This document shows, in pieces, positions 22,794-34,192 of a stretch of 64,000 bases of DNA; the first letter of the stretch is position 1, and every line of letters begins with the position of its first letter. The stretch is from Microbotryum silenes-acaulis (Eukaryota; Basidiomycota; Microbotryomycetes; Microbotryales; Microbotryaceae): positions 1,543,001 through 1,607,000 of the forward strand of contig QPFY01000001.1 in the NCBI GenBank assembly GCA_003665825.1, in the 5' to 3' direction. The position numbers were made by a program, and so were the translations under genes. The notes beneath the pieces are model-generated. The model saw nothing but the letters and a program-made list of their open reading frames with translations. It did no database searches and was not told where the DNA came from.

Positions 22794-23789
22794 CTTTCAC
22801 TCCGGGCCGCTTAGGCTATCGTTATCAAAATCCGCTCGTTCGAGGTCGTGTCGTCCGATAATTAGAGGTCAGGGACGTCGCAGGTTGGGTACATGGAAGA
22901 GTAAGACGTGTCTGTATCCTCAAAGTGGCTGGCTAAGGCGGGCACGCAGTCTATGGGATTAGGTAAGGTTCTCAAGGCCCGAAGCTTTGAACGACGTAAG
23001 ACTGGGCCTTCCCCTGATTACGCCTTGGGCCTTGGCGCACCTCGGCAGTACCTCGGCGCTTTGGCGCTTGCGACCGCAGGGCTCTCTCACGTGCACGCGA
23101 GCTCCGGCGTTCTCCGCGGCCGGTGCCTCGACGGACCGAGCCTGGGCTCTCTCACCGAGAGGCTTTGCTAGTAGGTATGTCCTTGACAATCATCTAGCAA
23201 AAAATCCCACCAGTCATACTGCAAAGCTACATCAAGACGACGCGATTCTCTACCGAACGCCTCCGACCTCGATCTGAATTTGCTTGCCCACGTACTAAAA
23301 GGGTAAGTCCGCTCACTTCCGGTCTCGACCTGATGCTAATTTTGTAGCGGACAATCACCAGCATTTACTGAGAGCCCACGAAAAGCTTGGAGTGAGGTTT
23401 TAGCCTACCGTACATACCCTCGAAAGAGTGGGCAGGCGATAGCAGCCTATGGATAAAGTGTTCCACCGATAAGAGAGTCGGACAAGCTTGTTGAACTTGT
23501 GACGCCTCCGATTCTGGAGGGAGGTCCGAACAGGGAGCTCGGACACCTCCGTTCGCTCGGACCAAGTCCGTCGCGCTCCGCGACTCCACAAACCGTGGCC
23601 GTCGTCGCGATCGCAGCGGGCAACGAATTAGAGCGGGGTCGCAAATGAGAACCGGAAGCGCGCTTGGTTTCAACTTCGTTGACCGCGTCATTCGGTCATA
23701 CGACCGTGCACGACGGTCTCGCGTCCTGCTCAGGAATCGCACTCGCCCACCATCACTTGGACCCCGGATCTTTGCGAGGGTTTTCGGCC
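22794..23789. promoter_or_regulatory. Divergent intergenic region: permease / ABCG pump
   Basis: About 1 kb serving both the minus-strand permease and the plus-strand ABCG gene. Frames are short. The right end includes the first copy of the 66-bp tandem unit that continues into the ABCG coding start. Confidence 0.5.
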
Positions 23790-23898
23790 ATGGACGTTGG
23801 AAGCCCCAACGCTGGTCCGTCCCAAACAGGCTTATCTTTGCGAGGGTCTTCGGCCATGGACATTGGAAGCCCCAACGCTGGTCCGTCCCAAATAGGCT
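23771..23898 (+). repeat. 66-bp tandem duplication across the ABCG start codon
   Basis: A unit beginning TTTGCGAGGG at 23,771 recurs at 23,837 with three visible substitutions over about 62 bp; the period is 66 bp (22 codons), so the frame is preserved. Each copy contains an ATG (23,790 and 23,856) and encodes MD(V/I)GSPNAGPSQ(T/I)GL. Confidence 0.9.
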
Positions 23899-26800
23899 TA
23901 GCCGGACTGCCCGCTCCAGAGTCGTACTCGCTCTCCGTCAAGTCGCTGTCCATCGTCGCGCCACCGCCGGAATGGAGCATCCCTCTCGCAATCCCCATCA
24001 CCGTACCTCGATCGGTGCAAAAGCGACTCAACAAGGGCAAGAAGTTGCTCGCCAAGGAGCTCTTGAGGAACGTCAATGTCGAGGTCCGCGCCGGTGAGGT
24101 GTTGGCATTGTGAGTTGCGAATAGGGGTCGCCTCGGACTTTACACAGTCCTCGATCCGACCTGCACTGCGTGCCCTCGCACCAGAGATACGAGATGGTGA
24201 ATACTGACTTTCGAATTTCCAGAATTGGAGGGTCGGGGTCTGGGAAAACGTGAGTCCGGTCTCTGCGCCTAATTCGAAGTTTCGGCGATGTCCGCCGAGC
24301 TCCGTTTGAATGCTCGTCCCTTTACACAAAGGCTGACATAGGCTCTCGTTTCTCGTTCAAAAACAGGACCCTTCTCGACACAATAGCCTGTCGGAACACG
24401 ACTCTCGAGATATCCTCCGGATCTGTCACCTTTGCCCCTGAAGACTTTGGTTCCATCCCGACTGGGGCGACTCGTAGCAAGGGCAAGGTCAATACCCGCA
24501 AGCTCATCGGATACGTTCGACAAGACGACTTCCTCCTGCCTTATCTCAATGTGCGGGAAACCCTAACCTTCGCGGCGGCGCTTCGACTACCTCGGTCGGT
24601 TACCCGCCAGCAACGGGAAGCGATCGTCGAGCAGACGATCAACGAGCTCGGGTTACGCGATGCGGCCGAAACCATCGTCGGTGGACCGTTTCGCAAGGGC
24701 ATATCGGGTGGAGAAAAACGTCGGTTGTCGATCGGCTGCGTGTTGGTCACCCTGCCTTCAGTACTCGTGCTCGACGAACCGACCACAGGTCTGGACTCGT
24801 TCACCGCGTTCGCTCTCCTCGAAACCCTGAGTGCCTTGGCCAAACGAGGTCGAATCATCGTCCTGAGTGTCCATCAACCCCGATCAGATTGTTTCAAGCT
24901 CTTCGACAAGATCACACTCCTCTCTCGCGGCTCCGTCATCTATTCTGGGCCTCGAGCGTCGATTCTCGACTATTTCAACAGGTTGGGTCACCCTTTGCCC
25001 GTGCTCGCCAACCCGCTTGACTTTATCATCGACATTTCGAGCGTCGATACGAGGGATGTTATCGCGGAGGTCGAGTCCAGTGAGCGAGTCAACAAGCTTG
25101 TTTTGGCTTGGACCGCCTACGAACTGGCCACCCGCACAAAGAGCCTGACCGACGAACACGATTCGGAAATTTCAAAGGCGGAACCGGGTCTGAACGGCGA
25201 CGCAGATGGCGCGATCACGAGGAGAGACTCTCGCTCTCAGGGCAATATGCGACAAGAGCGGGTTGACGCAAGGCCGGGGTGGATCGCCCAGACGGGGTAC
25301 TTGACGGTTCGAGGACTGCGCAACGTCTCGCGAAACTATGGCCAAAGTCTTGGCTTCCTCGCGCAGGCTGTCATGTGCGTGACCTAACAATAAACCATGA
25401 AAAATATATGAGTCTGATTGATTGTCGTCTTTTCGATGAACAGAATCGGTGTAGTCGTCGGTTTGGCCTTCTACCACCCTCCAGAAACACCGGCCGGTAT
25501 CCAGTCGATCAAAACGGTCGTATTTCAGTCAATTCCCGCCTTCTTCTACCTGTCCATCATCGTCTGGTGCTTCATCCTCGTCGAAGATCTCGTTGTCTTT
25601 GATCGTGAAAATGAGGATGGACTGGTCCAGGCAGTGCCGTATCTACTGGGTTCGTTCCTGAGCTACTTGCCCACGAACGCCTTCGTCTCGATCGTCTATT
25701 GTCTCATCAGTGAGTCACGGCGACCTACCTTCGCTTTGCGCACAGTTGTTGAAGCGGAAACGAATCACGCGCACCAGTTTACTTCATGTGTGGCTTCCGC
25801 CGTGATAACCTCGCCATCAACGTCCTCAGCTTCTGCGCAAATGGGATCATGGTTCAGCTCTCGAGTTTCGGATACGCGGCCATGTGCTGCGCGATCAATC
25901 GCTCCTTCGCCCAAGCGAGTCTATTGGCCAATGGGTTCTCAATCAGTTTTGTCCTCACTGCCGGCTACCTGATCGTCGATTTGCCCGTCTGGATCGCCTG
26001 GCTTCGCTGGCTGGGACCTTACTTCTACGGCTTCCACTGGATCGCAACGCTGCAGTTCAAAGGGCGGACCTTCGCTTGCGAAGGCGTTACGGGCATGGCT
26101 AAGAACCAGTGTATCGGGGACAACGTCTTGACCGGTCTGCGATTCCCGACCGCGACCCCACTACTGGTCTACCCCTTGGGCCTCCTCGGCTTCGTCGTCG
26201 GTGTTCACCTCCTCGCCCTCTTGCTTCTTTCATTGTACCATCCCGGCGGGGTCAAACATGCTGCAAGCCAACCGAGTCGAGAGCAGAGTGCTGCGGTCTT
26301 GGGAAAAACCCGTCAAGCCGATGCGGCGAAGGGCAAACAACTGGTCGATATCAGGGTCCGCGGACTGGGGCTCACCGTCACTAGTCGTTCGACTGCCTCG
26401 AGAGGTCAAAAGGTCGAGAAGATCATCTTGAACGACGTCGACGCCTTCTTTCCCGCCGGTAAAGTCTGCGCAATAATGGGACCTTCGGGCGTGAGTATTG
26501 ATAGGGCACTCTCACTATCGCTCCAGACCTTGCTCGTACTGACCTGCTTTTCATATTCTTGCCAGGCGGGGAAGAGTTCGCTGCTCCAAGTCTTGTCTGG
26601 GCGACTCAAATCGGGCGCCACGTCCGTGTTTTCGACCTACGGTTCCGTCACTTTCAACGATCGCCCTTACGACTCTTCGCTCGCTAGCCTGATGGCCTTC
26701 ATCGAGCAAGAAGATGCGCACCACTTGCCGGCCCTGACCGTGCGCGAGACATTGCGTTACGCTGCACGTCTTCGGCTGCCTGGCCAAAGCCTGTCGCAGT

Positions 26801-28541
26801 GCGACGCTCGAGCCGAAGAGGTCCTACGCATTCTCGGCCTCAAGCTTTGTGCCGACAACCTCGTCGGTGGCCCTCTCCTGAAGGGTATCAGCGGAGGAGA
26901 GAAACGACGACTGTCACTGGCCGTGCAACTGATCGATGACCCGCCCGTTCTCTTTGCCGACGAGCCCACCTCGGGCTTGGATAGCTTCACGGCTTACAAC
27001 ATCATGCTCACGCTGAAAGATCTAGCGGACCAAGGCCGGACAATCATTGTTTCGGTCCATCAACCCCGATCGGATGTTTGGGACATCTTTGATCACGTGC
27101 TACTGCTCGCCAAAGGAGGTCTCACAGCGTACTCCGGGCCGCGGACCGACATCCTCAAGACGCTTGAGAGCTGTGGTGCCGGTTGCCCAACAGATTTTAA
27201 CCCCGCCGACTTTGTTCTCGACGTGATCTCGGTCTCTTACCGCGATTCGCTTGAGGAGAAACGGTCTGCTGCGCAGGTCGAGCGCATCATCCAGGCGTGG
27301 CGGACGAGTAACCATGAGTTTGCGCAATCCTTCTCGCAATCCTTCTCGCCATCACCGCAAGCGTCCCCTCTCGGTACGCACAAGCAACGCACCGCGCCAT
27401 TCATTCGTGCATTACCCGTCGTACTCTCTCGTTCTTTCAAGAACTTGCGACGGCAGAGCGATATCTTCGTCGCCCGTCTCGCGAATCCACCGTTTCTCGC
27501 TCTCCTCTTCTTCCTTTTCTTTGGCCGGCTCAGCCTCGGGTCAGGCAGCGCGCAAACACGCGTGGGTGCCCTTCAAGAGACGACAGCGTTGCCATTTGTT
27601 GGTGAGTACTTCACGCATCACTGCACTGTACATTGTAAGGAACGCTGACTAGCAGTTCCTACCCCGTGCAGGTATGCTGGCGTGCTTGTCCATCTTCCCA
27701 ACGGAGCGAGGTCTGTTCTTCCATGAATGGCGAAGCTCTGGACGACACGGTGTGGCAGCTTTCCTCGTTGCGTACTCGCTCCAAGAAACGGCCGTATCGA
27801 TCGTGTCATCGCTGTTGTGGTCGGTCGTGTTCGTGTTCGGGATCAAGCTTCAGCAAACTCCACGCATTTTCATCGAGTTTTGGTTGACTTCCTATGCCCT
27901 AATCTCGACCGGAGAATCGATCGGAGTGAGTGCTCCGTGCTGTAACATCGTCTTATGTCTGAAACTGCTCAGTCCGTCGTCGCCGTCTACCCCTTCTCAG
28001 ATCATCTTTAGTAGCTTCTTCGAGAACGGAGGACTCGCCGTTTCGCTCGTGTCGGCCTCAATCACAATGTCTGCTCAATTGAACGGTATCATCTCCGTGA
28101 CGGTACCGAAGTGGCTGCAGATCATCGGATGGGCGACGGTGACTAAGTCCCAAGCGCGTGTTCAGATCATCAACGAGTTCAAGGGCCTCGTCTTTGATTG
28201 CACATCCCAGGATATCGCATCGGGCGCTTGCGTCGTTGGTAAGCTTGGGGTTTACAGGCTGTGCAACGGTTTTTGATACTGATGCATTCCATGCTTGATG
28301 ATCCTCTACAGCCACTGGAGAAGAGCTGCTCCAGACATTCAGTATCGCACCGTCGGGAACTGGTCAGTCGCGAGCAGTATGACCTTCGCATCTGCCCTGC
28401 CTTCAAGCAAACTGACCTCTCTCATCCTATCCCATTCCGTTCCGACAATCAGGCAAATTCTTGGGAATCGCACTCGCCTTGACCCTCATGTTTCGCATTC
28501 TCTCGTACATAGCACTGCGGGTCAGAGTGGCCACCTTATAG
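23790..28541 (+). CDS. Full-size ABCG transporter, (NBD-TMD)2 arrangement
   Basis: A pump of the PDR/White type that moves lipids, sterols or toxic compounds across the plasma membrane. Ten exons (23790-24109, 24223-24249, 24367-25374, 25444-25709, 25778-26490, 26566-27601, 27672-27925, 28001-28238, 28312-28362, 28453-28541) give 1,333 residues. NBD1: Walker A GGSGSGKTTL, split by two introns around a 27-nt exon; signature ISGGEKRRLSIG; Walker B VLVLDEPTTGLDSFTA. NBD2: GPSGAGKSSL with an intron inside Walker A; signature ISGGEKRRLSLA; DEPTSGLDS. Each NBD is followed by a six-helix ABC2 domain, with ENGGLAVSLVSASITMSAQL and LPLxWLQIIGWAT-like C-side motifs in the second. Both NBDs look catalytically complete, whereas many fungal PDR pumps have a degenerate NBD1. 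The start is the first in-frame ATG and lies in a 66-bp tandem repeat. Substrate unknown. Confidence 0.92.
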
Positions 28542-29391
28542 ATCAGCACGTGTAATGCCAGATGGAGCATTCCGAACTCGCATTCCGCGCTTACCCCACG
28601 CATCGGAACTGGGCACAAGTCGTTCCGGTCATGACTGCGACGGCATCTCAACCTATGAAACCAGCACCATCGAAAGTTTCCCCTCGCTGGGATCTTGGGC
28701 ATGCGAATACAGCATCGTCGGCTGGACCTTGGGCAGGCACCGCGGGCCCGAGCCAATCGTCGCTCCTCTCCAAAAGGTTTCCCAACGTGAACAGGCCGCA
28801 TTCGAGGTCGATTGCATGCAATTCCCGTGGTACTGGGGTGATCTGCTCGTCATTGCGGCCAGGATATCATCCAACATCGACCAGTGGCCTTGCGTTGCGT
28901 CGGACGTTCTGGACATGAGCTCAAGCCCAGCGGGCCCCGGCGAGGGCCCGCAGTCTTACTTCCGCATCTCCAGCCCCTGACGATCATCGACTCGACGATC
29001 GACGGGACGACCCTGCACGCCTTGTTTACTTTATTCCCGTCCTGGGACTCGTAAGTCAACAGTCGGCCCTCAACTTTGTCTTACTGATTTCCTCCCTGTA
29101 TATTCCTCCACCCCACACTTTGCGCTCAGATCAGGATCCAACTCTGCATACACATGAACCCCATCAGCCCCGACGACCGACCCCAAAAAGTCGACCAGCT
29201 CTCCGACCCCTCCCGCCCTCCATCCCCGCTCGGTTTCCTCGTCATACGCTTGTCCTACCGTCTCCAGGCGCAGCCAATCGACGAACCGCGTCTCATCCTC
29301 TGATCTCGCATTTTGGTGACTCCTCGAAGATCGGAAATAACAGTTACAACATGAAGAACGAGAGTTACATATCTCCCAAGACTGCCGATGA
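28542..29391. other. Convergent intergenic region with unexplained overlapping frames
   Basis: 850 bp between ABCG (plus) and the helical-repeat gene (minus). A 141-codon frame with a true ATG runs 28,555-28,980 plus, and an 87-codon ATG frame 28,653-28,916 minus overlaps it. Neither matches anything I know, and neither has splice support. One may be a small gene or relic. Confidence 0.4.
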
Positions 29392-31740
29392 TCACTCTTC
29401 GACCGATCTAGTCGACTTGAGCAGCTCAGTCATCGCTTCCCTCAACCTCTGATCCTCAAACCAGCCCTTCCCGAACCCTGGACTCTGCTGCATCCTCCTC
29501 ACGACCTCTTGCGCAGCCTCGTGATCCTTCTGTCTCATCAATCCCTCAATCATCGCTGACCACACCACGATGTCCAGCCTGTTCTTCTCCTCATCGAAAG
29601 CTTCCTCGATGTTATGCATCATCTCCGCGACTTGTTCCCTCACACTTCCCTGCAAACCTGCTGTTGGTCGTCTTGTCACGATGTCGAGGACGTAAAACAA
29701 CTCATTCGACCTAGCGAACCGAGCGAACGAACCAAGCATCATCCCAATCTGATGCTTGGTTGGACGTAATCTTAAAACCGTCCACATCTGATCCAACACC
29801 TTGAGTAAAACCAGTGGATCCTCCCTTTTACTGAACGAGAGGATGAAAGGTGTGAAAGTCGAAGCGTCGAGAGGGGAGCTGAGACCTTTAGGTCGTAGAG
29901 GGATGATGATGGCCGGTTCGCGGAGCAGAGCTTTGTAGATCATAGAGATGATTTGAGTCTTTTGCGATTCCTCTAAGAGAGCGACGAGAGCTTCGCAGGC
30001 GATTCGTAAAGCACCGGCGGTGAGAGGGGTTCGACCTGATCGAGAGTCGGGATCCAAAGGCGGAATTGTAGTCGCTAGGACTTGTTCGAGCGTCGAAGGT
30101 ATTCCGTCGAGCGAGAAGGTGCGGCGGAACAAGTCCAAAGCTCGAGTATGTTCCCCACGTTGAACAAAGGCCAACATCTTGGACACAACCCAGATCTCGC
30201 TCGAGCGTCGATGAGCTCCTTTGGAACTTCGCACGTCAAAGTGCTCATCCAGCGTTTCGACAAAGGCGAGCGTCCTTTCTTGTCGGGTATCAAGGGCAAG
30301 CCGGATAAAGTCGGCCATGGCATCGATGCTGGGTTGTTCATGCGCCCCCATCATGGAGGTGATGACGTGTGCGGCTCGATCCGCATCGTTGGCCTGCAGC
30401 GCGGCTTTCAGATCGGAGCGAAGACTGGATTGAGCAACTTCATCCGTCCCTTCCTCCAATGCACCGACATGACTCGAGTAGCGATAGGTCGTGAACGCTT
30501 CTTGCGGCGAGATGGTCGATTTCGTCCCCGAACTCGACGCGCTAGCAGCACCTCTAATGTGGTACGGTGTCCTCGCTCTCAACCGTTCCGAATGCACGGG
30601 TACAAGTCGACGACCCTTCCGATACAAGTTCGCCAAGATCCTTTCGAAGAGATCGAACCGATTCGACGTCGCCGTTTCGGCCAAAAGAGGGATGAAACTC
30701 TCGTTCGGAAGCGACATGGGTCGACCGTCGAGATCTTCAACGAGAGCCAGCTCGTCGAGTAGACCGGTGAAGAGGTCGAGTCGTCCGAGGTTGCAATGCG
30801 CTCTGAGCATTCCAGCTCGTCGTTCTCTGAGCGCAATGAAATCTTGCTGTACCCTCGATGCGATGTAAGCGTCTGTTCTGGCGCTCGACGATGATGTGGA
30901 GGCGTTCTGTGGCGAGTCTACTGGGGAGCCGATGTCGTGGTACACCCGTCGGAGTGAGTCGACTGAAGACGACCACATCATTTCGCTCTGGTCGACAGGT
31001 GCGTACGCCGCCGCCTGAATCAGAACCTTGTCGGCGAGCCCTCGGACGAAAGCCTGCTCGGCGAGCACAAGACCAAACGCCGAGACGCGATCCCAATCGG
31101 TTGTCGTCGCTTGCCGCCCTCTCCGCCCCGACATCAAAATGTCCAAGATCCTCTCCGCGATATGTGCCATCTCCCTTACTCTGCGCCTGTACTGGCCCGG
31201 ATGTTGACCCATCATCGACCTCGCGGAGACGAGCGAAGGCGCGAGCGACCACCATTCCAACCAGTCGTTCGTGGTCTCTGTACCCGCGACATCAGCCCGC
31301 AAGATCTGTTCAGCGTATCTGACGAATTCGAATCGGGGCGGAATAAGTTGGGAAGAATCGATGAGATCCTTCCTCAGCGATCGTGCGCCGACAAGATCGC
31401 CTGCTTCGAGCAATGCGAGGAGGGCATCGTCGTTCGAGCGAGGAGCGGAACGAGGAAAATCAAGCGTCGACAAAGGGATTTCTTGATACTCGTTCGAGAC
31501 GTCTTCGAAGATGGCCGGGCCTGTCGCGGTGATGTCGTCAACGGCGAGCGGTGAAGGGTGAGAAACGACGTGCGACGACGGTTGGAAACGAGCGAGGCTG
31601 GCGTCGACCGCCGGGGCCGAGGTGTAACGAGACCACAGCACCGATGAAGGAGTTGGCGAGACGGCTGTAGGTACCAGTCGATAGGATGGGAAGTGCCACA
31701 GCAGCGTCTGTAGCTCGAAAGGGAGCCGGCGAAGCGCCAT
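29392..31740 (-). CDS. Mitochondrial helical-repeat (PPR-like) protein
   Basis: Single-exon gene; with the ATG at 31,740 it gives 782 residues. The N-terminus MALRRLPFELQTLLWHFPSY, followed by RLVPTAVSPTPSSVL and RYTSAPAV, is Arg/Ser-rich with almost no acidic residues, a typical matrix-targeting sequence; another in-frame ATG at 31,812 would put an acidic lead in front of it, so I prefer 31,740. The body is alpha-helical with degenerate tandem hairpins such as DALLALLEAGDLVGARSLRK and, near the end, WSAMIEGLMRQKDHEAAQEV, resembling pentatricopeptide repeats. PPR proteins bind organelle RNA and act in mitochondrial mRNA stability or translation; that role is inference. No specific orthologue (Cbp1, Aep, Pet309 and so on) can be named by eye. 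Confidence 0.6.
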   Translation of the reverse strand: MALRRLPFELQTLLWHFPSYRLVPTAVSPTPSSVLWSRYTSAPAVDASLARFQPSSHVVSHPSPLAVDDITATGPAIFEDVSNEYQEIPLSTLDFPRSAPRSNDDALLALLEAGDLVGARSLRKDLIDSSQLIPPRFEFVRYAEQILRADVAGTETTNDWLEWWSLAPSLVSARSMMGQHPGQYRRRVREMAHIAERILDILMSGRRGRQATTTDWDRVSAFGLVLAEQAFVRGLADKVLIQAAAYAPVDQSEMMWSSSVDSLRRVYHDIGSPVDSPQNASTSSSSARTDAYIASRVQQDFIALRERRAGMLRAHCNLGRLDLFTGLLDELALVEDLDGRPMSLPNESFIPLLAETATSNRFDLFERILANLYRKGRRLVPVHSERLRARTPYHIRGAASASSSGTKSTISPQEAFTTYRYSSHVGALEEGTDEVAQSSLRSDLKAALQANDADRAAHVITSMMGAHEQPSIDAMADFIRLALDTRQERTLAFVETLDEHFDVRSSKGAHRRSSEIWVVSKMLAFVQRGEHTRALDLFRRTFSLDGIPSTLEQVLATTIPPLDPDSRSGRTPLTAGALRIACEALVALLEESQKTQIISMIYKALLREPAIIIPLRPKGLSSPLDASTFTPFILSFSKREDPLVLLKVLDQMWTVLRLRPTKHQIGMMLGSFARFARSNELFYVLDIVTRRPTAGLQGSVREQVAEMMHNIEEAFDEEKNRLDIVVWSAMIEGLMRQKDHEAAQEVVRRMQQSPGFGKGWFEDQRLREAMTELLKSTRSVEE

Positions 31741-32194
31741 CGGAAACGGCCTAGGCCAGTCTACGGAGCCAGAGGTGGTTCGTGCATCAGTACAAGAGTT
31801 TTGTTCAACCATCCAGGTGGTCTGCACTGCTCACCTGCAACTGATCGGTCGAGTGGATGCGGTGTGATATAGATCGAAGCAGAAAGAGTACTATGGCGCT
31901 CAATTGCCGAGAGCTCACTCGCACGCTCGGACCCATTCACACTGGCGAGGCCGAGCCGCCGGGCCGACCCCACAGGGCGAAGTCGATTTTATGCCGGCAC
32001 TGTTCTCATAGCGCTGTAGCGTCTTTCTGACACATTCCATCTAGTGTATAAATTGCACTTGCACAAAGGTAGCACTACAGCCAGCTCCCTCCAGACTTGA
32101 CATACACCTCGACCGGTCGCCTGAAGCCTGTTTTATGCCGAGGTCAAATGTCAGTTCCATCGAACTCGTCGGTGCCGTCTTATCCAGACCGAAA
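31741..32194. other. Intergenic between two minus-strand genes
   Basis: 454 bp holding the promoter of the helical-repeat gene and the 3' end of the Bin3-type gene. No supported frame or repeat. Confidence 0.5.
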
Positions 32195-33501
32195 CTAACC
32201 ATCCTTGCCCGTATCACCCAACTTATCAACCCTCTCAAATCCGATCTGTTCCAACAAGGCCTTTTCGAAATCCCCGTCCTCAGCTCTCCAACCCCGAAAT
32301 TCCCCTTCCTCCTTCATGAGCTGCAGATTGGCTTTCAACTCGTCAACGTAACGCGCGCTGGGGGCGTAGGAGGAGAAAGGCTGCGGTTCTAGAATGAGTC
32401 TTCCTCCGGGTAAAAGAGCGTTGTAGCACCGAGTGAAGAAGGCGAGCAGCCCCGAATTGAGCGTGTGCAGGTGGATCCATTTGGTGACCGAAAAGCTATC
32501 AGATAGGGCTTCTTGGAGTCAGCCGGCGTTCGTGAAGGCGCGACGAAGAAGAGCTTGACTTACGCAAGTATCGTATCGTACCCTTTTATGTCCTCATCGG
32601 CGCCATCGACGGGCCAATCCGCGGTCCTGAACCTGACATTCGTCGGGAACGTCCTAACCTCTTTCGGAGGGGCCATCGTTCTCCGTTTCCCTCTCCGCCC
32701 CTCGTCCTCTTGCTCTTGCCCTCGACCTCGAGCCGCACCGCTCGGGTGCTCTACGGACTGTTCTACCCATTCGATGAGATGGTCTCGAGGTACGGGGAGG
32801 AAGCCCAGCATACGTGGCATTGAGAGAGGGAAATGGCGGGGGTCGGGTTTGGCCGGGGGTGCCGGTCGGTTCGAGTGGTTCGGAATGAGGTGGTGCTCCG
32901 ATGCTTTCTCGATCAGTTCAGCCAGAGGACTTTGTCTTGACCATGCCAAGTCGACTGTAAAAGATTGGACACGAGAGTAAGGGCCTGTTGATGTTGCAAC
33001 GAACCGTACTGTTGTGCAATGACGAAACTTACGAGCTCGTTCACTCTGCTTGATCAACTGAGGGTCGATATCGACGCCCGTCACGCTCCTCGCCTGAAAG
33101 TGTTGCCCTACCTCAATCGTCACTTTTCCTGCATTGCACCCCACATCCAACACGCGCTTGTCGGTGAACCAGCTCGGGTCACACAACGCCAATCGAGGAT
33201 CGAGCAGCGTCAACTGTCCACCATCGCGCTTGGTGTAGTAGTTGACGTAGTTCCCATAGATCGGTTGGCTCGACCTGGACCAATTGGAGCTTCCCCTGTT
33301 GCGTGTACGTTGGCTGGACCGACTGGGTGAACTACGCGAGGCCTTGTCAGCTGCTGAACTCGAGGTTTGGCGACGATCGGCTTCGCGGTGCTGATGCTGA
33401 AAGTGGTGGAAGGAGGCTTCTCGAGGTGCAGACGGGTCAAGCGTCGGTTTTCCAGAAGTGATCTTGTTACGCTTGGCGTAAGGAAGCGGGTGGAAGCTCA
33501 T
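32195..33501 (-). CDS. Bin3-type SAM-dependent methyltransferase (RNA 5'-phosphate methylase family)
   Basis: Relative of MePCE/BCDIN3D enzymes, which methylate the gamma- or mono-phosphate at RNA 5' ends. Three exons (33501-33033, 32954-32564, 32495-32195) give 386 residues. Motifs: the Bin3 lead-in PIYGNYVNYYTKR; SAM motif I VLDVGCNAGKVTIEVGQHF; motif II GVDIDPQLIKQSERA; the insert with NVRFRTADW; motif IV YDTILA; the Bin3 hallmark SVTKWIHLHTLNSGLLAFF and PGGRLILEPQPFSSY. The usual GD-x-G after KWIHL is here TLNSG. The first 85 residues are basic and low-complexity. Start at the first ATG with open frame (MSFHPLPYAKRN). Target RNA (U6, 7SK-like, tRNA-His) cannot be inferred. Confidence 0.9.
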
Positions 33502-34192
33502 CCCGACGGATTGTGGGGGCGGACTCGTGACCAAGCAGTCGCGATGACGGCCAGCGCCCAAGTCATAACCGCCCAGTGGTCCGAGCGCAACCGATCCGCT
33601 CGGTCCTCGGCATATTATAGTCGGCAACGGACTCTATCGAGCCGAGTGGGAGTAGTAGTAACCGGCAATCTCGTCTTGCTACCGAGAACGGACCAGAGAG
33701 TATTTCCTGACGGGATCGATTTCGGACATTATGCCGAACCACGAGGGCACACCGTAGAGCAGAGTCCGACAAAGTCCGACTCCTAGGACCTAGGCGCCGT
33801 CTCCGAGTCGAAATTGACCGGCGGCGCACCTCGTCGTGTGACCTCGCTTGACCTTCGGCTCGGCCACAAGTTTATCCTAGCTTTTGGGCTCGACCCTCCC
33901 TATAACACCCAGTAACACCCTATCACACCCTATCCTTGCGTTGATCATCCCCCCACCCCTTCCCTCCTTCCCCCCCACCACACACCCTATCCCTTGTGAT
34001 CCTCCTCCCCCACACACCCTGTTCCTCCCTATTCTTGCGTTCATCATCCTGCCCCACACACCCTATTCTTGCGTACATCATCCTGCCCCACACACCCTAT
34101 TCTTGCGCTCATCATCCTGCCCCACACACCCTATTCTTGCGTTCATCATCCTCCCCACCCTTCCCCGTTGAGACCACACTCTACCGCAAACG
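33502..34192. promoter_or_regulatory. Divergent promoter region: Bin3-type gene / dehydrogenase
   Basis: About 690 bp between divergent genes. Its right third is a C/T-rich minisatellite (33,880-34,162, annotated separately) that ends 30 bp before the dehydrogenase ATG. Confidence 0.6.
33905..34162 (+). repeat. 34-bp minisatellite with degenerate flanking copies
   Basis: Four tandem units with period 34 bp start at 34,027, 34,061, 34,095 and 34,129, each reading CCCTATTCTTGCG, then one variable base, then TCATCATCCTGCCCCACACA or a close variant. One position differs per unit (G-T/A/C-TCATC). The last copy decays into CCTCCCCACCC. More diverged copies with CACACCCTAT and CTTGCGTTGATCATCC lie upstream from about 33,905. 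Confidence 0.92.
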
